DNA of 64,000 nt, taken from contig VZRS01014884.1 in the NCBI GenBank assembly GCA_013398055.1, forward strand, positions 1,278,145 to 1,342,144, given 5' to 3'. The stretch's first letter is position 1; each line of letters starts with the position of its first letter. The notes below the pieces were generated by a model that worked only from the letters and a program-made list of their open reading frames with translations, was not told the origin of the DNA and ran no database searches. Positions 27,400-38,817 of this stretch are shown in pieces. Source of the DNA: Ifrita kowaldi (Eukaryota > Chordata > Aves > Passeriformes > Cinclosomatidae). The position numbers and the translations under genes were made by a program.

Positions 27400-27724
27400 A
27401 GATACACAGATGGTTTTCCTCAGTTTATTATCAGTTGATGTTATAAACTGCTAAACCCAGACATCTTCACATTATTACACTTGATGCACCATAAAACAGG
27501 TTTATGTTACAGTGTAAGGTTCAATATTACAAAAGTTGCAGAGACCTTCACACAGAAGTCTTAATTTTTCACTCCTATTCACATCTAAACCCAATATTCT
27601 TAACTGTGTACAGAAGGAGTATTTCCTTCCATCTTCTACGGCTGCTTTCCAACCACCAGTTCTAAACAGCAACACCAACACTGGTAGTGAGAAATTAACT
27701 AGGAAGCACCACTGCAGCATTTCC
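27400..27724 (-). other. ZC3H13: ZC3H13 3' UTR (predicted)
   Basis: About 300 bases lie between the stop codon and the first good poly(A) signal on the minus strand. No open frame or repeat stands out in it. The true end could be further downstream if the signal at 27424-27429 is skipped. Confidence 0.55.
27424..27429 (-). terminator. Poly(A) signal AATAAA for ZC3H13
   Basis: A canonical AATAAA lies on the minus strand about 300 bases after the stop. Cleavage would be expected about 10-30 bases further on (about 27395-27415), before the CR1 LINE begins. Other AATAAA copies further down cannot be ruled out as alternative ends. Confidence 0.5.
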
Positions 27725-27895
27725 TCAAGTCACACACACTTCCTGCTGGAGAGCTGGCTGTGGAATTTTGCTGTCCTCTGTCTTTTCCTGCCCGGGAACT
27801 TGGCACACAGTCTTTCGTTTGAATAACCGTAGGCTCAACCGTAACAAGTCGCTGTCCATTGCTGCAGAGTTTGTGTAAGTTTGTTTCGTTGCACC
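27725..27895 (-). CDS. ZC3H13: ZC3H13 last coding exon V17 with stop codon
   Basis: This exon follows a tttcaacag acceptor and encodes 56 residues and a TGA stop. It begins GATKQTYTNSAAMDSDLLRL and continues SLRLFKRKTVC to a Cys/Val end (QQEVCVT). The LLRLSLRLFKRK motif and general length match the end of mammalian ZC3H13 as I remember it. Phase 0 at the acceptor is needed for this frame. Confidence 0.93.
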   Translation of the reverse strand, partial: GATKQTYTNSAAMDSDLLRLSLRLFKRKTVCQVPGQEKTEDSKIPQPALQQEVCVT

Positions 27896-28449
27896 CTGTT
27901 GAAATCAGAAATTAAATTTTTAAAAAAGGAAGAACTGAAAACAATGTCTTATAACACCAAATTAACCTCAAGTACTCTCAGTAATTAGAGGTTTAATCAT
28001 ACTAATCATACCAACCACTAGAAAAGACTTGGAGAATTAATGATTTTTCTACTAGCATACAAGAAGTTTTAATTTTAACTTGTATTCTTACAATTCTTAC
28101 AAAAGTATATGGAATCATAAGCAGAAAGTTATTAAACAATTACCTTTGAAATCATATTTTACCTAATTATTTTTATTACGTATTCTTTAAATATAGAAAA
28201 TGTATCTCCTAAATTTAAACCCCAAAATGATAAGAAACAGGACCTAGCTCTAGTCTCAAACTTAAATTAATCTCTCGATCTACCTACAAAGCAAACACCC
28301 TACAACATCTCTAAATAAGTGTTTATTATTTAAAGGACTAGACCTGCTTCAGAACAACAAACACAAACATTATCTCCCAAGAGAAAGGCTCTGCTTAGGG
28401 CAATCTGTGTTTCCACACTTTGACCAAGCACTGTAAGCAGACCACCTGC

Positions 28450-28613
28450 CTTTTCATTCTTCATGAGCTGCTTACGAATGGCAGAATCCCTGCGGAAGCA
28501 CAGTGCTTTGCAGCAAGGACCCAGATTGCTGAGAAGACCTGCTCTCTCTTCTTTCCGCCGAAGTGCAGCCATGTTCAGTGCTCCCAGGTCATGTTCAAAA
28601 AGGTTTTCTGCAT
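28450..28613 (-). CDS. ZC3H13: ZC3H13 coding exon V16 (conserved C-terminal region, part 2; GC donor)
   Basis: This 164-bp exon follows a tttctag acceptor and encodes AENLFEHDLGALNMAALRRK and then a segment with LLSNLGPCCKALCFRRDSAI, ending KNEK. Visible residues are 1462-1515. The exon must end at AAG (28450) for the last exon to read in its conserved frame, which makes the donor GCAGGT, a GC-AG intron. A GT donor 4 nt further on (exon end 28446) is also present and would shift the frame. Confidence 0.9.
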
Positions 28614-31600
28614 CTAGAAAGAATTGAGATTTGCAAAGATCTATATATATATATGGTATTTTTGAACAGCAACATACAGTAATATGAAAGTTTTACTATT
28701 TGTATTTCTGCCTTCTAAACAATATCAAGGTTTGGAAAAAAAAGAGTATTAGAGTTTATAAAATAACATGAATAAATCCTTCACCATTTAAAGGGAAGGA
28801 TGGATACCCTTGTATTTAGTTTCAGCACTGGAAAGCAATATTGAGACAGCAATCACTGGGAAGCCTAAAAACCAAGTGACAGCTTTGGACAGAAGACGGG
28901 GTATGATTTATGGTCAGATGCGTGACGGACAAAAGCTGTTTGTTTACCACTTGCATTAATCATAAAGTACCTAAGTTCCACTTCTTTGCAAGACATCAGG
29001 TAACCCTGCCAGTGTCAACGCTGTTTTTGTATGGCTATGTAGAAGTGAAACACAACCATCTACAATAATTCTTTCATTTGTGGTGGATGAACCTGGAGAA
29101 CAAGTCAGCAGATGCCAAAGGGCCACCCCTTCCTACCAGCTCACCTAAAGCATTTAACAGTACTCAAGGTGACAGGACTAGTCCTTCAATACATTTACCA
29201 GAAGAAATAGTGTGCAGAAAAAACACTTTTAGAAAACATGGATTCTGAGGTGAGTCTTGTTCTGCAACAAGTCTGCTTCTATGAAATGCAAAGACAAAAA
29301 GAGTGCACAGGGGTAGACCACAGCTCATTGGTTTATAGCCCTTTTACAATAAATAGGAAGATTATGATGTAATAGAAAAAAAGCTGGAAAGGTGTGTGGC
29401 TGAGTCTAATCCAGCTGCCTCTATATAAAAAAGCTGGGTGTTCAGCAGAGAATTTAACACCTCACTCAAGATGCCAAGAACCCTGGGGAAAACACAGCAT
29501 CTAAAAGCAAAGACTGCTCCAGCAGTTTGGCAGAATGAATGCAGAAGAGGACAAAAATGCATTTTTGAAACCCCTCAGAACTTGGATGAAGCTCAGTAGT
29601 TTTTATACAAGTTTTTGAACAAGGTGAAAAGAAACAAGAAAGTTACACGAAATGAAGGGCAGGTTAAAGAGAACTGCACTGAAGTCAAAGACAATCTCAA
29701 TGGACAATCAAAAAATGGAAATAAGTGTCAAGACACAAAAAGGCCACTTCAAAGGTAACATGGACAGCTTGCAGAGTCTTCTCAGGTGCCAGATGCTTGC
29801 TGAGCATATCTGGCAAGTAAGCATGTCCATATCCTTAAAGGAACAATTGCACATAATAGAGGGCAAGTCAGCTACAAATCTCAGTACCATCACATACTAC
29901 AGATTTTTATTTCCAAAGAAAAAATAATTTTAAAACCACACCCTGAAACAAGGAGTTATTTCCTTTCTTTCTGCATTTAACAGTATTACCAGAAATTTTT
30001 CAATTTGTTCCTCCACAAAAACAAAGAAGGGAACACCAACTTCAGGAATAAGACAGGGAGACAAATTATACCACCACGAAGTCCAAAGTGAAAATGCTAC
30101 TTTTTCAGTTACACACACTAAACACATCCAGCTCAGATTCATTCAGTTTTCAGGGCACCATATTTGTGCTTTTGTTTAGAATATATGTGCAGTAGCTGTG
30201 TAATCTCTACACAGAGAACATTCACCTGGCAGATTGCACAGGAAGTGCATACACTTGAAAGCCTACTGGCAGCATAGGAACTGATGTGTCAGAGACTGCA
30301 CACACCAAAGGGAAATCAAGAGAGGCACTTCAAATCCCCCTTCCTCTCCAGACCAAAGTTCTGCTGAATCCAAGTACACTTAAGACAGTCCAGAGGCAGT
30401 GCTGGAGAGCCTCCTATTATCACTAAGGACTTTATTTCTAGGGAAGCATGCAAGGATTGCTGAGATTATTTTGGATATCATTTTAAACAGCCAGGTGGAG
30501 TGATCCTGCAGTGCAGGTGCTGTTGCAAGGAATCCCTGGTAAGAAGTCCTGAAGTATACAGCAAAATTAGAGCTTACAGGGAGAGAGACATAGTCCATAC
30601 CTTTTCTGTATCAGTTTGTATACTCAGGAAGACTCAATATTTCATTTGACTCAAAAAAAAAAAAGAAAAATAGGAGCAGTAGTAACAGCTCACAATTCAT
30701 ATAATTTTATGATTTAAATGGCTCAAGCAAGAAGTGACATTGATGGAGATTAGCACAGCTAAGAGAAGTTGTGGATTTTTTTTCCCCCACTTATCTGAGA
30801 CTGTGAGGTTAACAAGACAACTGTGTAAAGAATAATGTAAAGTGAAAGGCATTGTTTCAAATTAGGAACTAGAATTTAGAGAGTAAAAAAACCCATGAGC
30901 TCTGCAGATACTATTATTTGTAAGCCATAATTTTCTAACATTTAGATCCTGCAGTAATTTGCATAGAGATCTTACAGAAAAAGCAAATGTTTCATAGTCC
31001 TAAAAGAACCATCCCACCATGCAAGATTGTTGCAAGTAGCTCAACTGGTTCCTGGGATGTGAAAGAGAAAAATTAGTATTCTTTCTCATGGAAAAGCCCT
31101 CCTTACACTCAGAATTGTAGTAAACAGCACCAGTACAATTCAGGCCCATCCCATTTATCATGCATGTCTTGTGACACATACTTTATCCAAATTCCAAACT
31201 CGGAAAAATTGTTGAATTTCCCACTTTTAGTAGAGGTATAATATACAAATTTCATTTAGTGCCTTCATTCTGATCTAAAACCCCTATCTATGAATTCTAG
31301 GAAGGATCCTCAGAATGAAAATAAGAAATCTTATTTCTTTCTTGAAATACTACTACTAGTTCATTGAAAAAGATACTTAGCTCTCTAAGAAACTGCTTAA
31401 ACCATCCTCTTGAGACAACATTTGATTTAACTGCCCAAATTAACAATGAACACTACAGGTAATTCTTACTAAGAATGGCAAACACAATGAGCATTAACCA
31501 TAACATACACCAGTTACTCTAGATTTAGACTCTTGTTTCTTTTATGTTGTTTGTATAAAAGGCTAGGAAAGCGTGAATGGTCTCTCAAAAAGAATATTAC

Positions 31601-31831
31601 CTCAAGATAAAAACAATTTTGTTTTGTTTATTAGTTTAGACCTCCTCACCATTGCTGGAATTAAAACACTAATCTGACTAACATGCTGCTGTATCGTATT
31701 TCTGTAATTTTCACACAATACTCATTATACACTTTCTGTGGTCTTTGAAACCTAAAATAATGAACTGATGCACATTTCATAAGGACTTTTTCACTATGCA
31801 CAAAAGACAGTTTAATCCCTGCAGAAGTTAC
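28614..31831 (-). other. ZC3H13: ZC3H13 intron V15-V16
   Basis: This 3.2-kb AT-rich intron has the normal gtaact donor and tttctag acceptor. It contains a short (TA)n at 28641-28654 and duplicated segment copy 1. No other feature is recognised. Confidence 0.85.
31402..31561. repeat. Intronic duplicated segment, copy 1
   Basis: These 160 bases begin CCATCCTCTTGAGACA and end TTTGTATAAAAG. They recur at 34951-35105 in direct orientation with about five substitutions and one 5-base gap. The flanks differ on both sides. The segment lies in the intron between V15 and V16. It carries no open frame or known repeat that I recognise. Confidence 0.9.
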
Positions 31832-32032
31832 CTTTAGGTTTTTCTAACACTCTCTGGCAAGTCTCTTTTATTTTGGTGAAGAGCTCTGGTCCTGCCAATC
31901 GCTTGGAAATGCCAACTCTCAACATAACAGCACCTGGTGTGAATTTTAAGAGTGCCGCCCCAGGCTCACGTGGTTCTTTTGGCTGCTTTGGCATAAGACT
32001 GGACCAGTCTACATCTATAACATCCACTGGAT
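31832..32032 (-). CDS. ZC3H13: ZC3H13 coding exon V15 (conserved C-terminal region, part 1)
   Basis: This 201-bp exon follows a cttgcag acceptor and ends CCTAAAG/gtaact. It encodes DVIDVDWSSLMPKQPKEPRE and then PGAALLKFTPGAVMLRVGIS and a helix-like segment ending CQRVLEKPK, visible residues 1395-1460. The composition switches from charged repeats to hydrophobic and ordered. In the family this C-terminal region is the part linked to contact with the WTAP/VIRMA complex. Confidence 0.97.
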
Positions 32033-32622
32033 CTGCAAGAACATTGACAGAGAAGGAGTTATCACATCATCACCCCTTACCACAGTTGATTAATTTCACG
32101 TGCACACGGCTGTCTCCTGAAAACAATACATATATTAGATGAACATTGCTCTGTTGTCCTCTTGGACCCTTCAGGTAAGAACTCACTTGGATGGGTGGAA
32201 AATACAAATAGAAATAGAAATGTAAAGTTATATGGATTTAAAAAACCCAACCCATGCCTAATATTCTGCTTCATTTCCATTGCAATCCCTTTGTGAAACG
32301 TTGCTCAGACCCTGCTTAGCCAGCAGGTTTGGACATATTACTTATGCATTCCCAAAAGTCACAGTGCAACTGAACATGCTAAGACAGATTCAAATTAAAT
32401 GCTTAGAAAGCTAGTTCATACAGCCCAGAATACTCAGCTGAACTTAGGACAATGAGACAATTCCATTCTTCCCAGAGCACTTGGAAAGCATTCACAGACA
32501 GAATCTGCTCATAGACTGTACTCCTAATTCAGAAATACTGTTAACATCACAACAGCATTAAATGTACACTGATCTAATCTTTATATTCAAATAATCACAA
32601 AGGGGGGTTGATATACTTTTAC

Positions 32623-32772
32623 CAGGCATCTTCTCATCCTCTTGTTGATCCTCACGCTTTTCAGCATCACCTGCCAGAATTTCATCCAGTTCATCATCAC
32701 TGATTGGCTCGTATTCTCCAGCACCAGACCCCAGTGACTGCACATCGTTAGTCTTTGTTTCATCCTCTCCTC
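32623..32772 (-). CDS. ZC3H13: ZC3H13 coding exon V14 (conserved acidic segment)
   Basis: This 150-bp exon follows a ctctgtag acceptor and ends ATGCCTG/gtaaaa. It encodes GEDETKTNDVQSLGSGAGEY and then EPISDDELDEILAGDAEKRE and DQQEDEKMP, visible residues 1345-1393. The ISDDELDEILAGDAEKR stretch is one of the most conserved acidic motifs of the family and marks the change from repeats to the conserved C-terminal region. Confidence 0.97.
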
Positions 32773-35700
32773 CTACAGAGACAGATACATACTGTAGCTT
32801 TAAAGCAATCATACTTGTTTTCTAAACACTGCCTGAAGACAAAGGTTTAGCAAACTAAACTGCTAGCTTTTAGGAACAAGTATGATTCAACATAAAAACT
32901 GGTATTAACCCGCAGAAACAGTGAAGTTGTTCCTGCCATACACAATGTGGCAGTTTGAATTTTACATACATTGGTCACTTTTTGGTGCAGTACTAGTCAA
33001 ACTGCTCAGATAAGGCCATTTTCACAACATATATGTTGATTATGTGATATCTGACATGTAGTTTATAATAACAAATAGTTTATAAAAATCTACGTTAGTG
33101 CCACAAAGTCCTTCAGATGCTTTAGCACACTAATCTAAAATCAGGATTCAGTCCAAACATCCTAAAGTAAGTAACAAAACTCCAAAATACAGAAAGGCAA
33201 CAGGTATCCTGAATGAAACAATTATGTACAAAATTTTAGACTCTTTGTGGCAGTCACAAGAAGAGCTTTTAAAAAGCCATGCCAAACTTCTTTTCGTTGT
33301 TACCCTCCTATCCATCCACATACTATCTGCATACACAAATACCTGTGCTGTATGTGGAAACATATTCCTTAGGACCTGTGAACACCAGACAAACACTGAA
33401 TTTTGCAGTCCACAAAAGGAACATCCTCTCATCTCCAAGACTGAAAGATCTGACTCAAGCATTTAAAACTCCTATTGCTCTAAACTCAGGCTTATGGTTC
33501 TCCAACATGGGTACTAGCAGTGAGGTGTGCCACACAAACAGGACAGAATTTACGAGGATCTTCCTCTGTGGATGACTATTCTGGTATCTTCTAGTTGCCT
33601 TACACCAGAAGTGAAGCTGCTTCCATTTTAAGTTTCCCCCTATTCTTTGTTGTTTTTTTTTTCCAGCTTGCTTTTGCAGGGGAAGAAAAAATAGTCACCT
33701 CCACTAACCTAAAAATCAGCAAGGAAAAAGCAAGTAAACGACATGCCAGCAGAGCATAAACAAACTACTCAGACCACCTGGCAATGCTTTGGAGGAAGCA
33801 TAGAGCATCTGAGGCATTATTTAAGCCCACTCCTAAAGCAAACACATTAAGGTTCAAAACATTAAGATAATTTAATGATACCCTGACACATTTTGTTAGA
33901 CAATATACTACAGTAATTTGGCCAAGTAAATACCAGATACCTCCCTAATATCATCAGAAATTGTACTTAGTTTTCTAACAAGATTTTCCTTTTTAGAAAG
34001 GAAGATAAGATGATCTGCACTGGATTTCATTTCATTTTACAACTTCAAATATTCACTGCCTGTAAGATCCACCTTCTGCATCCAGACTGATTTACCGGAT
34101 ACACTAGTTCACCAGTACTACATGACCGAATCCATTAAAAACTTACTGTATTAAAAAATTAAAAATAATAATTCATAGTTCTCAATACATAATTTTAAAA
34201 AAAATAGTTTACATTCTGAATTTCAAGTCAAAGTTTGATAATTTCTAGAGTATAATCCTATCGTTACATTTACTCTTTTGTGGAAATGTATTTTTATATT
34301 AATTCTGCATTAAAAACTCAACACGCTCACCAGCTGAATGGAGCAATGTAAACAGGAGTTGCAAAGTAATGAAAGACAATGAAGTACACTAAACCTTAGA
34401 AAATCATAACCATGCTATTGACAGTATGCTTTAATAAAATGGAATGCCATCTTGTATTTTACAAAATAGATTTATTTTTCTAAAAAAATTTTAAAATCCT
34501 AACTATACCATAAGTCCCTACAGATGATAACCTGCAGAGAATTTAGAACACAACCTCTGAAAAACAGACAAAAGAATACACATTAAAACAAGTATGCTGA
34601 AAGGCTAGAACTAAGAACACATTTAACCTGCACAGCCTGTTTGGTTATAGGTGCCCTCTTGGAAACTGGTAATGTACCCAAGAATGGCCTTTTATTATCT
34701 CTTTTCTGCAGTTACTACATTGTACTCTCAGATTTAATGCACCATGCTTTTCCTCAAGTTTAAAAATAGTTAATTCAGTCTATTGTAGCAAAAGCAGACT
34801 TTTCCAGGCTTACTTCAAATACTATCTTTGTCAAGTGCTTCCACTCCACAGATAATCTCCTTAAATGAAACTTTCTCAATAGAGTCTCTCAACCCTAAAG
34901 ACCACTTTGTGAGTAATCAGGTAGGAGACATAAGTACTAAATATTCCTCACCATCCTCTTGAGACAGCATTTAACTGCCCAAATTAACAATGAACACTAC
35001 AGGTAATTCTTACTAAGAATGGCAAACACAATGAGCATTAACCATAACATACACCAGTTACTCTGGATTTAGACCCTTGTTTCTTTTATGTTGTTCATAT
35101 AAAAGCACTTCCCAACTCCCTATTCTTGCAAAGCTCAAGCTCCTAATTGATGTGACAAACTCTTAGGAGTTTGTCAGTGTTTGCCCCTTACTGACTTTAT
35201 TTATCAATTCTAAGCACACTTTCCCCAGTACCATTAGGGCCAGCAAACTGAAGCTGCACTTCATAAGATTACCTCAGGAAAGCTATTTTTGCACTACTGT
35301 GCCAAGCCATACATATGTTTCACCTACTAATTAGACAACCATTTCTGTGATAATTGGGCTCTGGCAGAAAAAAAACCCAAAAACCAGTTCCAAGTCCACA
35401 CTTTTTTTTTTTCACTCATTAACTGTCACTTCCAAAATAAGAAATAGGTCTTACAATTATGTGACAAGCCAATCAAATGTTGGTGTTATCTTTTAGTAAC
35501 TTGCCTATTCAGAAACATTACATTTTGGTGAAATTATATCTCAGATAATTTATGCTTCTTTGCCTCAAGACTTCCCTAGAAATTAAGAAACAGCACTAAC
35601 ACAATTAACACTAAGGAAGATGCTCATCAGATATCTCTCTTATTGTCCGCTTCCACAGTAGAGAGGCTGAAGCCAATAAGCCTTTCCGTAGAAAATTATT

Positions 35701-35783
35701 CTAATATAGCTCAGTTCAGCACTATGCTAAAAGAGAAAAAATGAAGTATTTGTTAGTCCAGGTTCCTTCCCAGAATATCTCAC
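32773..35783 (-). other. ZC3H13: ZC3H13 intron V13-V14
   Basis: This 3.0-kb intron contains duplicated segment copy 2 (34951-35105). The short open frames at 33148-33575 have no coding support. Confidence 0.85.
34951..35105. repeat. Intronic duplicated segment, copy 2
   Basis: These 155 bases are about 97% identical to 31402-31561 and in the same orientation, 3.5 kb away. They lie in a different intron, between V13 and V14. The breakpoints are sharp, and no target duplication is obvious. Confidence 0.9.
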
Positions 35784-36293
35784 CTTCTAAACTCTCTACC
35801 TTTTCCGCCTCATTTCCATCTTCAAAACCTTGTAAAGGTCCTAAATCTTTGTCTGTTTTTTCCTTCTCTGAAGCTGCTGAATCCCGGCAAACACCATCAA
35901 ACTCTTTTTCATGATCTCTGTCCAGTTTTGTTTCACTGTGCTTTGTTGATTCCTTTTGAGAGGAGATGTCAAGAGCTCTCTCTCTGTCTCTTTCAGCAGC
36001 ATCAGGCAGCTGTCGGTCTCTCTCCCTCTCCAGCTCCCGTCTTTTCTCCCTATCCCTCTCCCGCTCCCTGAGTCTCTCTCGTTCCCGGCTCCTTGGCCAG
36101 TCTTTATCCACATCTCGGTCCCAGTCTCTCTGTCTCCCCTCTCTCCTGTCTCGCTCTCGTTCTCGATCATGTTCGTGTCGATCTCGCTCCTGAAGCCTTT
36201 CCCTGCTGTCAAAGGATCCAGATCTGGAATGAACCTGACGATCTGACTCAGGGGAACTTCTTCTTGAACTGTGGCTTCTTGAATCTTGACGAT
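35784..36293 (-). CDS. ZC3H13: ZC3H13 coding exon V13 (RS/RE-rich)
   Basis: This 510-bp exon follows a ttatgcag acceptor and ends TTAGAAG/gtgaga. It encodes RQDSRSHSSRRSSPESDRQV and then RSGSFDSRERLQERDRHEHD. A long RE/RD tract with DVDKDWPRSRERERLRERER follows, and the exon ends in a more acidic segment (LGPLQGFEDGNEAEKVESLE). Visible residues are 1175-1343. Open-frame extensions on both sides are intronic. Confidence 0.96.
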
Positions 36294-37286
36294 CTGCATA
36301 AAAGATCATAAATATAAGCATGACTATGACACATAAATGCAATACCATTTTACTAGACCAAAGCATTTTAAAGATTAGGGTATGAAAATACACTTTCAAA
36401 AGCATCATCTTCCAATTAATGAAGCTTTAAGACTGCCTCAGAAGATTTAACCTTACTTAGAAACATGAGGTAACTTCTCCCACTTCCAAAACAGAATTTC
36501 AGTGGCTATTTCTACTAGGACAGAAACCAACAAAAGGTACACAATCTGAACTCAGAAATTTAGGCAGGGGGAAAAAAAAAAAAGAAAAAAGAATCGTCTC
36601 AAAATTCAAAATTTTTAAAACATGTCTTCTAAAAGCTAAGAAGGCCTTAGTTAACAAACGATGAATCCAGAAAAATAATTTCAGGCATGTTAACAATGAG
36701 GAGAACAGAGAACCAAAATGCTTTTGGAAGAACATATTTTCGTATTGATGCTGTTTCAGTTTTAAAATATTTTACCTATTTTTTTTTTCACAGCAACTAG
36801 ACACATTAAAAAAAAAGTGGCTATTTTGATTTGCAACAAAGATGATTTCCATGTGCATTAAAAGTATGCCTAACATGAACCATGAAAAATTTACCTAATT
36901 TTGCATAATTTCAGGAATTTCCATACCAAAATTAATGCTAATAATGAATTTAAGAACATTATTTAGATGATAAAACTACCTCAATGTTCTGTTAGCACAA
37001 GCATTTTCTCTATGAGGTTTTTTTGTCCTACAAATTACTTTATTCCCCAGACAGCACGAACCAAATCCAACTCAATGTTTTGGTGTAAACAAAATGGTAA
37101 TCCTGCCCACTGAGAATCAGCTTTTCAAATATGTTAACACTTGCAGGAATCTTAATTCACTCTAGTTTTACAGTGAAAGGCAGACAGCACCTCCCTCTCC
37201 TGTCACGCTAATTAGAGCCATGCAAGAACAATTTGGGATTTGTACACAGAATGATAGGTCAGTCTCACTAAAATGTATCTCATTAC

Positions 37287-38303
37287 CTGAAGATGTGCTG
37301 CGACTGGGTTCCCCTCGTTTCAACTGATCAATTCTGGACTTTCTTTCAGTCATTTCTAAGCTTTTCTTCTCCCTCTCCCTGTCCCTATCCCTGTCCCTAG
37401 AGCTACTGTGCAGGATCCTCTTCCGTCCAGTCTGATCATCTCCACTGCGATGCGCTGACTCATTGGAGGGGGATCTAAGCCTGCTTGAGGCATGGCTCCG
37501 ATTGCTACCGAGGCTGCTGCTGCGCTTCTGGTCCACAGGCTTACGGTGCGGTGCATCCTCTATAGTAACATGAGGGGCTTCCACCTTTTCTCCCCTTGTC
37601 CTGTGACTTTTTCTATGGGAATCCTCAGTACTTCTTTCTGGAACAACAATGTCACCACGTTCAGGAACATCTTCATCTGACCAGTCACTAAATGTGGTAT
37701 CTTCTCTTTTTGTGGGGACTTCTGCCACAGCTTTCTCAGGTGGTGCTTCAACCAATTCTTCTTTAGTTACAGGCGGGGTTCTTGGGCCTTTTTTCTTTTT
37801 ATGATGTGGAACAATTTCTTCGTCAGAAACTTCAGAATCACCCTTGGATCTCTTCCGCTTTTTCTCCACATTTTTCCTTTTTTGACCTTTCTTAGGGGAA
37901 AAGACCTGGCTTTCCTCAGTTGTTGTTTCATTAGCATACCTTTCCACCCCACTGTCATCATCTTTCTTCTTCTTTGTGGCCTTTTTCTGTATCTTAGACT
38001 TCTTCTTGCTGTCATCATGCATCCTATCAGAAGCATCTCTTTCCTCAGAAGGACGGTGTCCAAGATTTTCCTGAACCCTGGACCGGGAGCCTTCTGAAGC
38101 ATCTGGTTGCTCTCTTTGCTTATCTGCTGAAGAAATCCTCTCTTTAAACTCTGGTTCTTCATAGCGCCGGGAACTTTCCTTTCTGTCCGGTTTTCTCTCT
38201 TCTTCTTTCCAGCGGCTCTGCCGCTCCTCTGTGACGTGAGAGGGGCTCAGTGACCGGGATTCCTGTGGCCGCACAACCTGGCTCAGGAGCCTGTGCTTTT
38301 CAT
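37287..38303 (-). CDS. ZC3H13: ZC3H13 coding exon V12 (largest exon)
   Basis: This 1017-bp exon runs from an atttgcag acceptor to a gtaatg donor. It encodes visible residues 836-1173, starting NEKHRLLSQVVRPQESRSLS. Lys-rich clusters such as KKKSKIQKKATKKKKDDD and KKGQKRKNVEKKRKRSKGD look like nuclear localisation signals. The FSDWSDEDVP motif follows, then DSHRKSHRTRGEK, the HVTIEDA segment, a Ser-rich stretch, and RKSRIDQLKRGEPSRSTSS. Between DEDVP and EDSHRK there are only about 12 residues, where I recall a long Ala/Thr/Pro-rich insert in human. Confidence 0.96.
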
Positions 38304-38713
38304 CTGCAAATTGCAAAAAAGGATGTGCTTTTATTGAGTAGGAAGGAGAACGTGTGATCATTTGCTGTCTTCTGCATGCCAAAAGAAGTGTCCAGTAAAA
38401 CACATAACCAATTACTTCAGTTAGATTTATTAAGTTTTTCTACTGCTGCAGCAGCAACAGACAATTTCCAATTTGGTGAACATGCATCTTAAACAGGAGA
38501 TGTGGAAGTCACTATCACCTGGCAGACATAACACATAGTGACAAAATGAAGACGAATGACAAATAAAGATGAAGAAAAATGGTAGTGCTCATAAAAATAC
38601 GGGGAACACTTACAAAACTTTCCCCATGTTTTTTCTATTTAAAATTGCAAGTTATTTTCCATAGACAGAGAATCAGCTGGGTCCAGATGCAGAGAGAGCC
38701 CATTCCCACTTAC

Positions 38714-38817
38714 TTTTATCATCTCCACTGTTGTAAGCATCACTATCAGGAGAATGATCACGGCGACGTTTGGGTGACTGACGGGGACTTGGACTGCTTT
38801 CGTTTCTGTGACGCTTC
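38714..38817 (-). CDS. ZC3H13: ZC3H13 coding exon V11
   Basis: This 104-bp exon follows a cttctgcag acceptor and ends GATAAAA/gtaagt. It encodes KRHRNESSPSPRQSPKRRRD and then HSPDSDAYNSGDDK, visible residues 801-834. It is a basic, SP-rich linker, and the RRRDHSPDSDAYNSGDDK motif closely matches the mammalian protein. The split Asn codon joins cleanly to V12. Confidence 0.95.

Noticed and set aside
1..27400. Possible SIAH3, the next gene on this side in mammals as I recall
   Set aside because: No frame on either strand shows SIAH3-like sequence (His-rich segment, SINA domain). The region looks intergenic.
28446..28449. Extending V16 by four bases to the GT donor as the main exon end
   Set aside because: It breaks the conserved reading frame of the last exon. 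It is kept only as a possible alternative isoform.
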